Positions 1 through 11,300 of a stretch of 30,691 bases of DNA are shown here, one piece after another. The stretch comes from Prevotella sp. Lineage in GTDB: Bacteria; Bacteroidota; Bacteroidia; Bacteroidales; Bacteroidaceae. The stretch is from contig JAILAA010000121.1 of NCBI GenBank assembly GCA_024681875.1, positions 1 to 30,691 on the forward strand, written 5' to 3'. Position 1 is the stretch's first letter. Every line of letters starts with the position of its first letter. The notes beneath the pieces were generated by a model. It saw only the letters and a list, made by a program, of their open reading frames with translations. It ran no database searches and was not told where the DNA came from. The position numbers were made by a program, and so were the translations under genes.

Positions 1-38
1 ACACCAAGGTAAAAAACATGTTGCAAAATAGAATAACA

Positions 39-194
39 ATGGACAAGAAAAGAATATACATCAGGCCGTCCATGCGCGTCGTCATGCTGAACGGACACAC
101 GCTACTGCTCACCGCGTCACAGGATCTTGCGACTCCGCCAAACAAATTTGTCGACGACTCCACCTGGGAATGGGATGACCAGGGCGCCAACTGA
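39..194 (+). CDS. Short peptide of the Bacteroidales 'K-Y-x-x-P' type
   Basis: A 51-residue reading frame starting at ATG 39 and ending at TGA 192-194. The N-terminus (MDKKRIYIRPSMRVVMLNG) has the layout basic residues, aromatic, Pro, then a beta-like Val-rich stretch and a Leu-Leu-Leu-Thr-Ala-Ser turn. The tail is acidic and Trp-containing. The same layout recurs in two other short genes in this window (14671-14826 and 27668-27811), so I treat it as a real gene although it is short. It has no signal peptide or enzyme motif. Small uncharacterised proteins of this style are common in Prevotella and Bacteroides. Function is unknown. Like the other two it lies upstream of a signal-peptide-bearing frame, here only a remnant at 326. 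Confidence 0.55.
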   Translation: MDKKRIYIRPSMRVVMLNGHTLLLTASQDLATPPNKFVDDSTWEWDDQGAN

Positions 195-325
195 TCCATC
201 CCAACCGACACGCGGTTGCAGGAATTTAGGAACAATTGAGTAAACAATAATATAACGGAGGGACGGTTCTTCTGATATACGACTCCTGCGCCAGCCACAA
301 CGAAACAAACGAAGTTAATAACAAG

Positions 326-397
326 ATGATAAATAAGAAGTTTTTTATGACCATCGCCCTCCTGTGCGCGGTCGCACCGGCAGCATCGAGACAATAG
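326..397 (+). pseudogene. Orphan signal-peptide remnant
   Basis: ATG 326 opens a 23-codon frame (MINKKFFMTIALLCAVAPAA, then SRQ and stop TAG 395-397). It reads as a clean secretion signal: a basic n-region, a hydrophobic core and an Ala-rich cleavage region. It stops immediately after the cleavage region, with no mature protein behind it. The simplest reading is a secreted gene that lost its body by deletion, with the 398-580 intergenic repeats now in its place. It could instead be a chance small frame. Confidence 0.4.
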
Positions 398-437
398 CGT
401 TCTTTGAGGCTTCGCCTCGAAAAATGGCGGCGCCTCA

Positions 438-467
438 GCAAAGCCTAAAAGCTAGCTTTTGCTTTGC
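438..467. repeat. Inverted repeat with palindromic core
   Basis: GCAAAGC at 438-444 is the reverse complement of GCTTTGC at 461-467. Between them lies a perfect 14-bp palindrome, AAAAGCTAGCTTTT (447-460). A smaller hairpin, GAGGC-TTC-GCCTC, sits just upstream at 406-418. Together they fill the space between the signal-peptide remnant and the toxin-antitoxin promoter. They may be a terminator-like structure or the scar of an element. No transposase is nearby. Confidence 0.5.
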
Positions 468-479
468 ATTCGGCTTGCG

Positions 480-510
480 CGTTCTTTGACATACTGAGAC
501 AGCGGATATT
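480..510 (+). repeat. Intergenic repeat, copy A
   Basis: A 31-bp stretch beginning CGTTCTTTGACATACTGAGA. It matches 25447-25477 at 28 of 31 positions by eye. A partial third copy (CGTTCTTTGAG) starts at 398. Copy A lies upstream of the toxin-antitoxin pair and copy B upstream of a DUF6169 remnant. Confidence 0.6.
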
Positions 511-586
511 TGTTCTTGGAAACACGAATTTCCATGAATGAGCCATTAATTATTCGCGAATTGCACCGCGATTCAGGAAAATTGTG

Positions 587-597
587 TATCTTTGCAC
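587..597 (+). promoter_or_regulatory. Bacteroidota-type promoter -7 box (TATCTTTGCAC)
   Basis: TATCTTTGCAC fits the Bacteroidota sigma-ABfr -7 consensus TAnnTTTG. A TTG at 561-563 could be part of the -33 element. The box sits 29 nt before the antitoxin ATG at 626 and has the same sequence as the boxes at 25880 and 26930. It argues that translation does not begin at the upstream GTG (584), which would place the start before the promoter box. Confidence 0.75.
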
Positions 598-625
598 GCG
601 TCAAACCAAAAGAAAGGAAAGAGAT

Positions 626-868
626 ATGACAGCAATGGTATTAGAAAGGGAAACCAATACATATTGGAACATCCTTAAGGATCTGAGTGCAGAATTGAAA
701 CTGTCACTTATCTCACGCCTGAGCAATTCGCTCATCAGTGAAGTGAACAATGCAACGGTGTCTTCCGATAGTCTTATCGATGACATCATGGAAAACGCTC
801 CCAAGGATGCCCCGCTCAGCGATGATGACATCATTCAGGAAATCAAAGCCGTCCGCTACGCCGTATGA
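626..868 (+). CDS. Putative antitoxin of a PIN-type toxin-antitoxin pair
   Basis: An 80-residue protein. I chose ATG 626 because a purine-rich RBS (aaaggaaagag) lies just before it and the promoter box is at 587-594; the longer frame from GTG 584 would begin inside the promoter. The sequence is mostly helical, with a central Leu/Ser-rich segment, an acidic C-terminal half (DDIMENAPKD, then LSDDDIIQEI) and a basic end. Its stop overlaps the toxin start by 4 nt (ATGA at 865-868), the usual coupling of a TA operon. I do not see a recognisable DNA-binding fold, so the antitoxin assignment rests on context and size. Confidence 0.7.
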   Translation: MTAMVLERETNTYWNILKDLSAELKLSLISRLSNSLISEVNNATVSSDSLIDDIMENAPKDAPLSDDDIIQEIKAVRYAV

Positions 869-1284
869 GGATTATATTCGATAATAACATCTGGATTTCG
901 TTCCTTATTGGCAAACGGCTTTCGGCACTACGAAGCGCTTTCTCACGCAAGGACGTTGAAATATTCTTCTGCGATGAGTTGAAACAAGAATTTCTCGATG
1001 TGGCCCATCGACCGAAAATACAGAAGTATGTTGATGAGCGGCAGGTGTTGCGTGTACATCAGTTGATGACCCTCTTCTGCCATGGGGCCAAAGCCTCAAT
1101 ACAGAGCGTGACGCCTGTCCGCAACCCGAAAGATGTCTATCTGCTGGCACTTGCCGATGCTGTCAAGGCCGACTTTCTTGTCTCTGGCGACAGCGACCTG
1201 ACGGACTTGCAACAGCATAACCAGACTAAGATTATAGATTTCAGAGAAATCCCCCAACTTATAGCAGCAGAAGAGAAAGGGTAA
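865..1284 (+). CDS. PIN-domain toxin (COG1569-type ribonuclease)
   Basis: A 139-residue protein that is a single PIN domain. PIN toxins are Mg-dependent ribonucleases that cut tRNA, rRNA or mRNA when the antitoxin is lost. The expected acidic residues are visible: Asp6 in the opening strand (IIFDNNIW), Glu42 after the first helices, Asp90 in RNPKDVYLLALA, and Asp109/Asp111 in the SGDSDL motif near the C-terminus. The N-P-K-D and S-G-D-S-D-L signatures fit the 'putative toxin-antitoxin system toxin component, PIN family' group. It is translationally coupled to the antitoxin by a 4-nt overlap and followed by a hairpin at 1306. The length is normal and the domain appears intact. Confidence 0.87.
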   Translation: MRIIFDNNIWISFLIGKRLSALRSAFSRKDVEIFFCDELKQEFLDVAHRPKIQKYVDERQVLRVHQLMTLFCHGAKASIQSVTPVRNPKDVYLLALADAVKADFLVSGDSDLTDLQQHNQTKIIDFREIPQLIAAEEKG

Positions 1285-1305
1285 CAGAAAAGAACAATAT
1301 CTGTC

Positions 1306-1331
1306 GCCGAGACATCCGCAGGGGTCCCAGC
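1306..1331 (+). terminator. Imperfect terminator-like hairpin after the TA operon
   Basis: GCCGAGAC (1306-1313) can pair with GTCCCAGC (1324-1331) with two mismatches around a 10-nt loop. The same hairpin, better preserved, occurs at 25723-25753. No clear T-tract follows, so its strength is doubtful. Confidence 0.4.
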
Positions 1332-1390
1332 GGTCTGCTGTCTCAGACGATGTAAACGGAAAAATTATTATTATAAAAAAGGAGAAAAAT

Positions 1391-2266
1391 ATGAAAAAAA
1401 ATCTGTTGAGAATGGTGGCGGCTACGCTGATGTTCTGCTGCGCCGCCAATGTACAGGCTGCTGGTGACGAGAAGAACGGGCACGCGTATTTCACCAAGGC
1501 AGAACTGCCCGACATGACAAAGATTCTGCCTCCGTTCCCGGAGTTTGAGTCGGCCCGCTTCGTGGCCGACCAGTCGCAGCACCTTTGGGGCAAGCTGATG
1601 CGACTGGATGAGGCGCGTGCAGCCCAGGCACAGCGCGATGCCGTGTACAGCATGCAGACCGTCATCGACGAGATGGGGCCGCTCTTCGGGTTGGAAATCA
1701 CGAAGGAGGGCACACCCGAGATCTACAGCATCCTGCAGGACGTATGTGCCTCGTGCGACAGCATCTATCACGATGCCAAGGCCACGTTCAACCGCCAGCG
1801 CCCCTACGCCTACTACGACGAGGGCACGCTGATTCCCGAGAAGGAGGAAAAGCACCGCTATGAGGGGTCCTATCCCTCGGGCCATACCGTCTTCTTCTGG
1901 ACGTCGGCACTGTTGCTGGCAGACATCAACCAGTCTAAAGAAGCGATGGAGGCATTGCTGGCTCGCGGCTATGAGTTCGGACAGAGTCGCGTCATCGCCG
2001 GCTACCATTGGCAGAGCGACGTGGACGCAGGCCGCATGGCCGGCAGCGTGCTCTACCAGCTGATCCGTAACCACGAGCGTTTCATCGGACAGTTGGCCAA
2101 TGCCCGTGCTGAATTCGCAGAGAAGACGGGCAGCGCAACACGGATTACCGATGCTCCTCGCACACAACAGCAGAAGGCTCGCATCTATCGTCTCGACGGT
2201 ACACCTGCCGATAATTCTTCACACGGTATCCTCATCGAGGGTAACCAAAAGGTCGTGAGAAAATAA
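1391..2266 (+). CDS. Class A non-specific acid phosphatase (PAP2 family), exported
   Basis: A 291-residue protein that would hydrolyse phosphomonoesters outside the cytoplasm through a phospho-histidine intermediate. A signal peptide covers about residues 1-23 (ending NVQAA). All three PAP2 motifs are intact: K130-x6-R137-P138, P162-S-G-H165, and S199-R200-x5-H206-x3-D210. The family's GSYPSGHT signature is present. The last 22 residues or so (Y-R-L-D-G-T-P-A-D ... KVVRK) form a tail shared with the other two PAP2 proteins here and resembling Prevotella secretion-tail ends. A purine-rich RBS (ggagaa) precedes the ATG. It is followed after 70 nt by the giant secreted protein. Substrate specificity cannot be read from the sequence. 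Confidence 0.92.
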   Translation: MKKNLLRMVAATLMFCCAANVQAAGDEKNGHAYFTKAELPDMTKILPPFPEFESARFVADQSQHLWGKLMRLDEARAAQAQRDAVYSMQTVIDEMGPLFGLEITKEGTPEIYSILQDVCASCDSIYHDAKATFNRQRPYAYYDEGTLIPEKEEKHRYEGSYPSGHTVFFWTSALLLADINQSKEAMEALLARGYEFGQSRVIAGYHWQSDVDAGRMAGSVLYQLIRNHERFIGQLANARAEFAEKTGSATRITDAPRTQQQKARIYRLDGTPADNSSHGILIEGNQKVVRK

Positions 2267-2336
2267 GCCCTCAAGGCAGACACCGACCTATATTCCACGG
2301 TTTTAATACAATTTTTTTCACATTTTAAATTATAAT

Positions 2337-5300
2337 ATGATGAAACAAAACAACGACTTAAGCAGAGCGGTGCAGACATTGAGTCCGCCCGCCAGAAAGC
2401 GAAGCAGGAGCCGTGCGCTGATGCGCATGTTCCTCCTGACTTGCCTTTTAGTCATGACCCAGGGAGCCTGGGCCGACAGGTTCTTGCAAGAACCAAGTGG
2501 CTTCACTGCCATTGTGCAGGGAATCGACAGAATCCGTTTTACGCTGCCTACGCAGTATGATGGTGTCCGAAACGAGGGCATCACCGAGGGTATTATCTAC
2601 GTCAGCGAAAACGAAGGACCGAAGAAAGAGTTCCTGACTTGGGGAATGGGCGATGGCTACAACAACCTGACCAGCGACACTGAGAGTGGAAAGATAACGC
2701 TAAAGGTGACGTATGACGGCGAATGGCAGCTGGTCGGCAAGGTAACAGGAGGCCACAGATACTTCCAGAAGAATACGAACGTGACCTTTACCGTGAATTG
2801 CAACGACGACAACAGCGACCACTTTACCACCACAGTTGACTGGACAGTGCCCAGAGAGCTGAGGGGCAAGAAATACACCTTCTATCTGTGGTGTAAGAGT
2901 AAGGAGGTTTTCGACAGTTGGTACATTCCTGAGGACTGTAGTGACAAGAGCCGCACCTACATGATGGGAGAATGGGATTGCCCGGCGGCAGCAGACGTGA
3001 GCATTACCATCAACGACCCGATGCTCTCGTATGATGCCGACCAGGCAAACTGTCTCATGTTCCCCTATACCATTCAGGCAAAATCGGTAAAGACAGCAAC
3101 GATTTTCTATACCGATTCCCTGACTGGAGCGGGATACAGCAAGCGGCTGTCGACCAAGCTGATAGACATTGCCTCCCTGCCGGCTGACCGCCCGTGGAAG
3201 AACATCATGATTAGGGCTGACCTGAAGGACAGCGAGGGTAAGGACGCCTCAATAGAATCGAACGTCTTGAAATCGGACATGATGCACTTCCCGAAGAATC
3301 TGAAGGCAAGAGTCCAGCCCGACGGCAGTGTGAAACTGACGTGGACCGTCGACCATGCTGAGCTGGGCGATTTCGACGACAGCGACAACTTTGAGATTCA
3401 GCGTAATGTCAATGGCACTACAGACCCCAATGATCCAGACTGGACGACGATTGCCATGGAATTATCGTTTGTAAAGGGCCAGTCCACCTATTCCTATCCC
3501 GACGAGGACCTGATCAACCGCTATAAGGGCAAGCCTGTGGCCTATCGCGTGCGCCGTAGTGCTGCAACGCTGTGGAAGTGGAATCCCGGATCGGGCTATA
3601 CCATGCAGGTCATGTCTGCACCCCTGGCGTTGCCGGGCTTTGCCGATGCCTTTGTACATCGCAGCGGCACCTGGACCGACGATGAGCACAACGTGACATT
3701 CTACTTTACCAATGGTCCCAAATACGACGGTGAGAATCGCTTTATTGTGCGTAACAATGCCGACTGGGACGAAGCGCAGGAGTTGATAAAGAAAGGTTCA
3801 TTAGACTATAGCCGGGTGGTGATGGTGCTGATGGACGAGAACGACTGGGAAGCCTTTGCCAAGCGAGTAAACGGAGGCGCAGAGAAACTGAATGCCGTGA
3901 TGATGACGGATATTGACATTCAGGACAGCCAGCAGAGCGTAGGTACCCAGAACCGTTACTACAGTGGTACATTCAATGGATTTGGCAATACGCTGACAGT
4001 CCATTATACAGGCAGCGGCAACCATAAGGCTCCATTTGAACGAGTTGACAATGCCGTCATCAAAAACCTGACAGTTGACGGCAGCGTTACCAGCTCCAGC
4101 AAGTTTGCCGGTGGACTGGTGGGATATGTCAGCAATAATGTGGAGATTGAACGTTGCGTGGTGAATGTCGACCTCGTGAGCCAGGTAGACGGCGACGGCA
4201 GCAGTGGCGGCCTGATAGGCTACATACAGACCAAGTCCAAGGCCACTATCAGCAACTCGGCCTTTACAGGCTCTATTCAGGGCGACAAGACCAACTGCAA
4301 CGGCGGTTTTATCGGTGTGGCACTTCAAGACACCAAGGTTACCCTGACCAATTGTCTGTTCAGTCCTGTCTCGCTGCCGCTAGACGGACGTGGATGCCGC
4401 ACCTTTGCCCGTACCGACAATTCCACCACGCTGACCATCACCAATTGCTATTACACGATGGTCTATGGCCAGTATGAAGCAGGTGGAAAGGCATACTTTG
4501 TTATTCAGAAAGACCAGGACTGGCTGTCGTTCAGGAATCTTGTCGCCCAGACCAACGGCGGTGAGGTCAATGCCGTTCTGCTTATCGACGTCACCGTGTC
4601 CGACCCTATCGGTACTGAGAGCAAGCCCTTCAACGGCATATTCGAAGGCAACGGCCATACGCTGACAGCCAATATCAAGACCAGCGTATGGGCTGCGGCA
4701 CCTTTCGCCTTTGTGGGTAATGCCGAGTTCAGGAACCTCACCGTGAAGGGCAGCATCAAGGGCGGCATACACTCTGCCGGCCTGATAGGCTCTTCACTCG
4801 ACGGCAAGACTGTGAACATTCAGAATGTGCACGTGTCTACCCAGATCACCACCACCGACCACTATGCCGGCGGTTTTGTAGGTCATGGACATACTGCCAA
4901 TCATACCATCAACAACTGCCGATTCGATGGCAGCATCACTGCTTTGGGAGAAAATGATACCTATGCTGCCGCCTTCATCGGCTGGGAGAGTGGCAACACC
5001 TCCAACAAGGTGACCAACTGCTATGAGAATGGCGTATTCATCGGTATCGACCATGCAGCCATGAACTATGTTTATAAGACTACCGGCGCATATGCATACG
5101 GTAATAGTGGCGTTTGTCAGAACAACTATTCTTCCCACAACTGGGGCGAGATGGGCGAGGACAAGTACCGCAAAGTGACAGACAGCAGCAGTCTGGCTGC
5201 AGCCTTGGGTAGTGGGTGGATATATACCGATGGTATCGTTCTGCCCAAGATGTCAACCGTTGAGGTCACCACTCAGGGTCAGTCGGCTGTCACGATGACG

Positions 5301-8300
5301 CCGGATCAGATTCATACAGCCATAGGCAACGATACATGGCATGAGGTCGAAGGCAACATCGTCCCGGTCATGGATGTGTCGACCGACAACGCGTATAGCA
5401 TCACGCTGTGGGACAAGCGTGCCAAGATGCTGCTGTACACCCACATGAAGGGCGAAAACAAGACCGAGACCAGCATCGTGGATATCTCGGGCAACGAGGA
5501 TGCCATCAAGAAGCATGAGTTTACATGGAACCTGACACGCAAGTGCGTGGACTACGACTTCGACCTGGTCATCAAGCGCGGATCATCGCCCTTTGGGATA
5601 GCAGGTACCGAGGCCGACACGCTGGCTCAGCATGTGACGAAGACGGATGCTGGTGATTTGGCTAATTACAAGTTCATGAATATGAACACAATTACCAGCT
5701 TTACACCGCAGAAGAGACAGAGTAGCGTAAGACTGACATGGGAGGTTTCCGGTGGCGATTGCGACTATTACCGTCTGTTGCGGCGTAACCACAGCAACAA
5801 CCCCAACGCCCAGTGGACCGACACCATTGCCCCTAACCTGATACAGCAGTTCTACGAGGACAAGACCGTGTATGTGCAGCAGGCATACGACTACCGCGTA
5901 GAGAGCGTCCTGGAGTGTGAAGGCACGCACATCTCCTCAGCCGAGATTCTGGGTGCCGAGTGTGTCCCAACGGGTAGGATAAGCGGCTATGTGCGTATGG
6001 CCGACGGTACTGCAATGGCAGGTGTAGTGGTTAAGTGCACGCCAGGAAGCGGAATCAGTGGCGCAAGTGCTGAATACACACAAACGACCGACGAGACAGG
6101 TTTCTATGAGTTCACGGACCTGCCCTATCAGACCACCGGCAAATACTACATCACGGTAGGGAACGGCGGTTATACCGGTCCTAATAAAGATGGTGTGGTA
6201 AGCTTTACCCAGAGATCGAACTGGACGCAGAACTTCAACTTCTACATGGATACCTACTACGTCTATTCGGGCCATGTGTACTATCGCGACACCAGCATCC
6301 CCGTGCCGGGCGTCTCGTTCAAGCTTGACGGTAATGAGATGTACGATGCCAGTCAGCAGGTGATTACTACCGACAATCAGGGAGCCTTTGCCCTGAGCAT
6401 CCCTGCCGGCGCACACCGTGTGCAGGCCGTGAAGGAAGGTCACCATTTTGTCAACGACGGCTTCCTCATCAACCGCGATGCGCCCAATGACTCTACACTC
6501 TACAACTTCACCAAGAACGTGTCCATGGTATCCCTTTGGGACCTCACGACGGTGGTGTTGCGAGGTCGTGTAGTGGGAGGCGACGATCAAGGCAATCTGC
6601 CCTTGGGACAGTCGCAGTCTGTCAACAACCTGGGCGACTCACTGAAGATCGTGATGCAGCTTGAGGGCGACGATGCCTCCTACCTCATCCGCCTGCAGGA
6701 TGACGAGACGGTGAAGAGCGCTGACTACAAGGTGGCTTTTGGCTTGGATAACAATGACACCACTCAGGTGACTGTGACACGCCACATGCTGACGATCAGA
6801 CCCGACAAGAAGACTGGTGAATACCAGATTGAGCTGCACCCCGCCAAGTATAAGGTGGTTGAGGTGTCGGCACAAGGCTATGCCACCCTCTTCCAGCAGG
6901 GCAAGGTGGGCGAGACGATTGACCTGATGTTCAAAAAGCAGGGTGACGTCTGCGAGTACAACCGCATCTATCACGCTGTGCCCACGGTCGATGTGAAACA
7001 GTTTAATGTTGGCGACGAGCCATTCTATGGTGTGAAGAAGGTGACGGCAACCGACAATATCGGCAACAAGTCAGTCATCAATACCTGGTACTGGAAGAAA
7101 CTGTCGTCAACCGATAGTATCGGTGTCTACTCGTTCCAGTATCCCGTGTTCATGGCCAGTTCACCTTACGGATGGATGCTGCAGGCCTGCGAGAAATACT
7201 ATTACAATAATAATACAAACCGCGTCCCCGACATCGTCAAACTACACGGAGGTAGGGTGACCATCAAGAACGGCTTGATCAGCGATAACGACAATAAGGT
7301 CCTGGATTTGGACGAGGATGGTGGCGTATCGTATATCTTTACGCCACAGAACAAAACCTTCCTGCTGGCCGACGACAATGCACTGAAGACAGTCAGCATT
7401 ACACTGGAATATGACAACTCCTTCTTTGACATCAAACCCATGAACGGTGAGATTCTGAAAGGCTACGTGATGGCTACCATACCGAAGGCCGAAGGCCGCA
7501 AGTCGATAGCCAGCGGAACTCCGCAACTCATCGATATCCTGCGCGACCCCCCCGGTGGTGGCAGCTCGGCTTATTTGGAGGCAGGCTCGAAACTGAGCTA
7601 TACCTATAATGCTGATTTGAACGGGTCTGGCGGTTTGACCTTCAGTCTGATTCAGGGACAGAACGCCAACATCTATAATGGTACAGTCATTGTTCCAAGC
7701 TTTGGATCTTTCGGTTCTGAGGCTGGTACATTTATGGATTCGAGCAAGAAGAACGTATTCTCTATCGATGCCATTACCTACTACAGCTTTGGATGGAACT
7801 TTAGCTATAACTTCGATGTGACTGAACGCATACAGACGTTGAGCAGCAAGAAATGGGTAGGTGGAAAGGCCGACTTGTTCATGGGTATGACCACCGACGT
7901 CATGATTGAGGATGCCATTGCCCTGCGCGTGGTGCCCGACAGCATATATCAGATTTACAAGACCCACGAGGGCGGCTCGTTCCAGGCTACCGACGTTCAA
8001 GGCAACACCAGCACCGTCAAGGTGCTGACAGGTACGGCCAAGGTGCTGGTAGAGGGCGTCGACGACACGGGCAAGCCTGTCTATCTGATTCGCGACGAGG
8101 TGTTGGCATTAGGTCCGAAACTGAATTCAACATTTATCCACTCGCAGAATTATATTGAAAACGAGCTGCTGCCCGACCTCATCAAGTTGCGCAACTCGCT
8201 GATCCTGCCTATGGGCACCTCAGAATCCTACGCCAAGGAACTGGCCAAGCAGAAGGGCTATACCACATACGTCAGTAAGGTGCCTGAAGACGATGTACTA

Positions 8301-11300
8301 TTTGGATATAGAGACAGCTACATCTGTTATGATCCCGACAATGGCGTGCAATGCGACAGCATCCTGAGTTTGAATCAGACGGCAGAGGCATGGCTGTTCA
8401 TGCTGGCTGAAAACGAGCGGCAGAAGATCGAGGTGTCTGAGAGCGACTTGGTGAAACGTTACGATTTCGATGGCGGCACATCTATCCAATACAGCGAGTC
8501 GTTCTCGGCTACGCGGACCTATAATCAAAGTCTGCGCTATCCGGGCATCAACGACTTAGGACAGGTTACCAATGGTATTTTGCCCACCATAAAGTTGTTA
8601 ATAGAAGGTGCCAAGCGCTGGCTTGAGATTAACGGCAAAAATGTCGACAACAAGCCATATCTGGTTAGAACCACAACAGAAGGCAAATCGACTATAGAAA
8701 TTAAAGCGGGAGGTTCTTACTTGTGCCTCAAGATTACGCCGCAAGTTACCCTGAACTTTACTGACAAGAGCGGCATGACGCAGACCGACTCGAAAAAGAT
8801 CGGCTTTACAATGTCGACTTCGAGTAAGTCTAGCCTCACGGTAGATGTCTATCGCACGGCGAATGAGCAAACTCTGGAGAGAGATGAAAGCTACAAGGAA
8901 GATTTTACTGGCGGCTTTACCAATATCACGATAGACATACTGGACATGCTGCGCACAGGTAAGCTGGGAACGAACCCCCAGGACTATCTGGGCAATAGTG
9001 AGAAGGTGTATTCAAGTTTTGTTTATCGTACCCGTGGCGGTGTGACCTGTGAGCCATACGAGAAGGAGCGCACCACCAAGTGGTATCAGCCCGGAACTGT
9101 GATTGATGTGGCTACAATACCGGCCGACAAACCCAGGATCTGGATTGACGAGCCAGTGGTGAGCAACGTGCCCTATGACGAGCCCGCCCGCTTTACCCTG
9201 CACATGGCCAACGAGAGCGATTACCCCGAACGCGCCTCGCTCATCTTCAACTACTATCTGCTGGCCAGCAGCAACCCCAATGGTGCCAAGGTTTATGTAG
9301 ATGGTACGGCAATCAACTCGCAGGGTGTAAACATCGTACTCTATCCCTGCCGTGACAATAATAATGATGTAATGGTGTTTACCAAGCAGATAGAGGTATA
9401 TCCCGGACAAGAGTTCGATTACAACGACCTGACGCTATGCCTGTATGACCCCGATGATGCTGCTCGCGTGTTCGACTGCAAGTTCTCGGCCCACTTCGTG
9501 CCGACGGCCGGCAAGGTGAACATCAGTTCGCCGGGCGACAAATGGGTGGTCAACACTGAGAGTCCCTACGACGGCAAGTACAAGGCATGGTACATGCCGG
9601 TGAGGATTGACGGATTCGATACGAACTATCGCGGATTCGATCATATCGAACTGCAATACAAGCTCTCGACACAGGGCGACAAGGACTGGGTGAGCGTATG
9701 CTCGTACTATGCTGACAAGGAACTGATGGCCAAGGCCAGCGGCGTGACAGACACCATTCCTGAAAACGGTGCCATCATCGCTCAGTTCTATGGCGAGACG
9801 GATCCGATTGAGCAGTATTACGATATCCGTGCCGTGAACTACTGCCGTCACGGAAACGGATTCCTCACACGCTCGTCGCAGGTACTCACTGGCATCAAGG
9901 ATACCCGCCTGCCTATCGCCTTCGGTACGCCGGAGCCTACTGACGGCATCCTGGACATCGGCGATGACATCAAGGTGAAGTTCTCTGAACCTATTGCCGG
10001 CAACTACCTGCGTAATATCAACAACTTCGAGGTGTTGGGCACGCTGAACAGCAATGATATCACCACCGCTACCTCGCTGACCTTCGGCGACGACGGTTTG
10101 GCCATGACCCAAGGCAGCCGCAACCTGTCAGGCAAGAGCTTCACCGTTGACGTCATGGTGAACCCTTCTACAGACAAGCGTAGCATGACCCTGTTCTCAC
10201 ACGGCGGTGAGGAGAAGGGCCTGCGCTTTGGACTGACCGAAGATCATCACCTCATAGCAACCATCAACGGACAGACGGTAGAGTCGGACAGGGAAGTAAC
10301 GTTCACCAATGCCCTGCATCAGGTGGCATACGCACTTGACCAAAGCGGTGACGGCATGACCGTCAACTTCTTCGACGAATGTACACCTATCGGCAGCAAG
10401 ACGCTCACAGGCAAGTATGAGGGATCCTCATGTTTGATGATTGGATTGGACATCGTTGATTTTGATAAAGGTTTCAAGGGCGATATGCTGGAGTTCCGAC
10501 TCTGGAACCGCGCAATGAACAGCAACAGCCTCGACACTTACGGCAAGAAGAAGCTCACGGGCTATGAGAGCGGACTGCTCGACTACTACCCGATGAACGA
10601 AGGTGAGGGCAAATGGGCATACGACAAGGGGCCTGGCAGCATGGACCTCACGCTCGTTGGTACCAGCTGGAAACGCCCCGTAGGCATCTCAATGGAGATG
10701 AAGGGCGACAAGGGCCTGCGCATGAGTCCCGACAAGTTCCAGCGCAGCACCGACCACGACTACACCTTGATGTTCTGGTTTAAGACCAGCGACAAAGCCG
10801 CTACCATCTTCTCTAACGGTGAGGCACTGGGTGCACAGGAGAACGAAATCAACATCGGCGTGAAGGACTATGGACTCTTTGTCCGCTCGGACGGCTTTGA
10901 GAAGAATATCGACAACTACGTGAGTGACGGCTCTTGGCATCACTTTGCCATGACCGTGAGCCGCTCGCAGAACGTGGCCAACGTCTACTTAGACAAGCAA
11001 CTGCGCGAGTCGTTTGCTGCCGACAGCCTTGGCGGCATCTCTACCGACCACATTGCACTGGGAGCTACCTACAAAAACCGCAACACCGTCGTCAACCCGA
11101 TGACGGGATACATCGACGAGGTGGGCATGTTCTCCAGCGTACTGCCTGTGAACCTCATCAAGGAGTATTCCAACCATACGCCCATCGGTACCATGAGTGC
11201 CCTGATGGCTTACTTGGATTTCGGACGCTCGGAGAAAATGGACAACAACACGCAGCACTTGGAGCCTACGGGCATCAGCCTGAAGCGCTATGTCGACAAT

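Noticed and set aside
584..625. Earlier GTG start for the antitoxin
   Set aside because: It lies inside or before the promoter -7 box at 587-594 and lacks an RBS; ATG 626 has one.
1343..2167. A 274-codon minus-strand frame opposite the first PAP2 gene
   Set aside because: No start context or domain; the + strand frame has all three PAP2 motifs.
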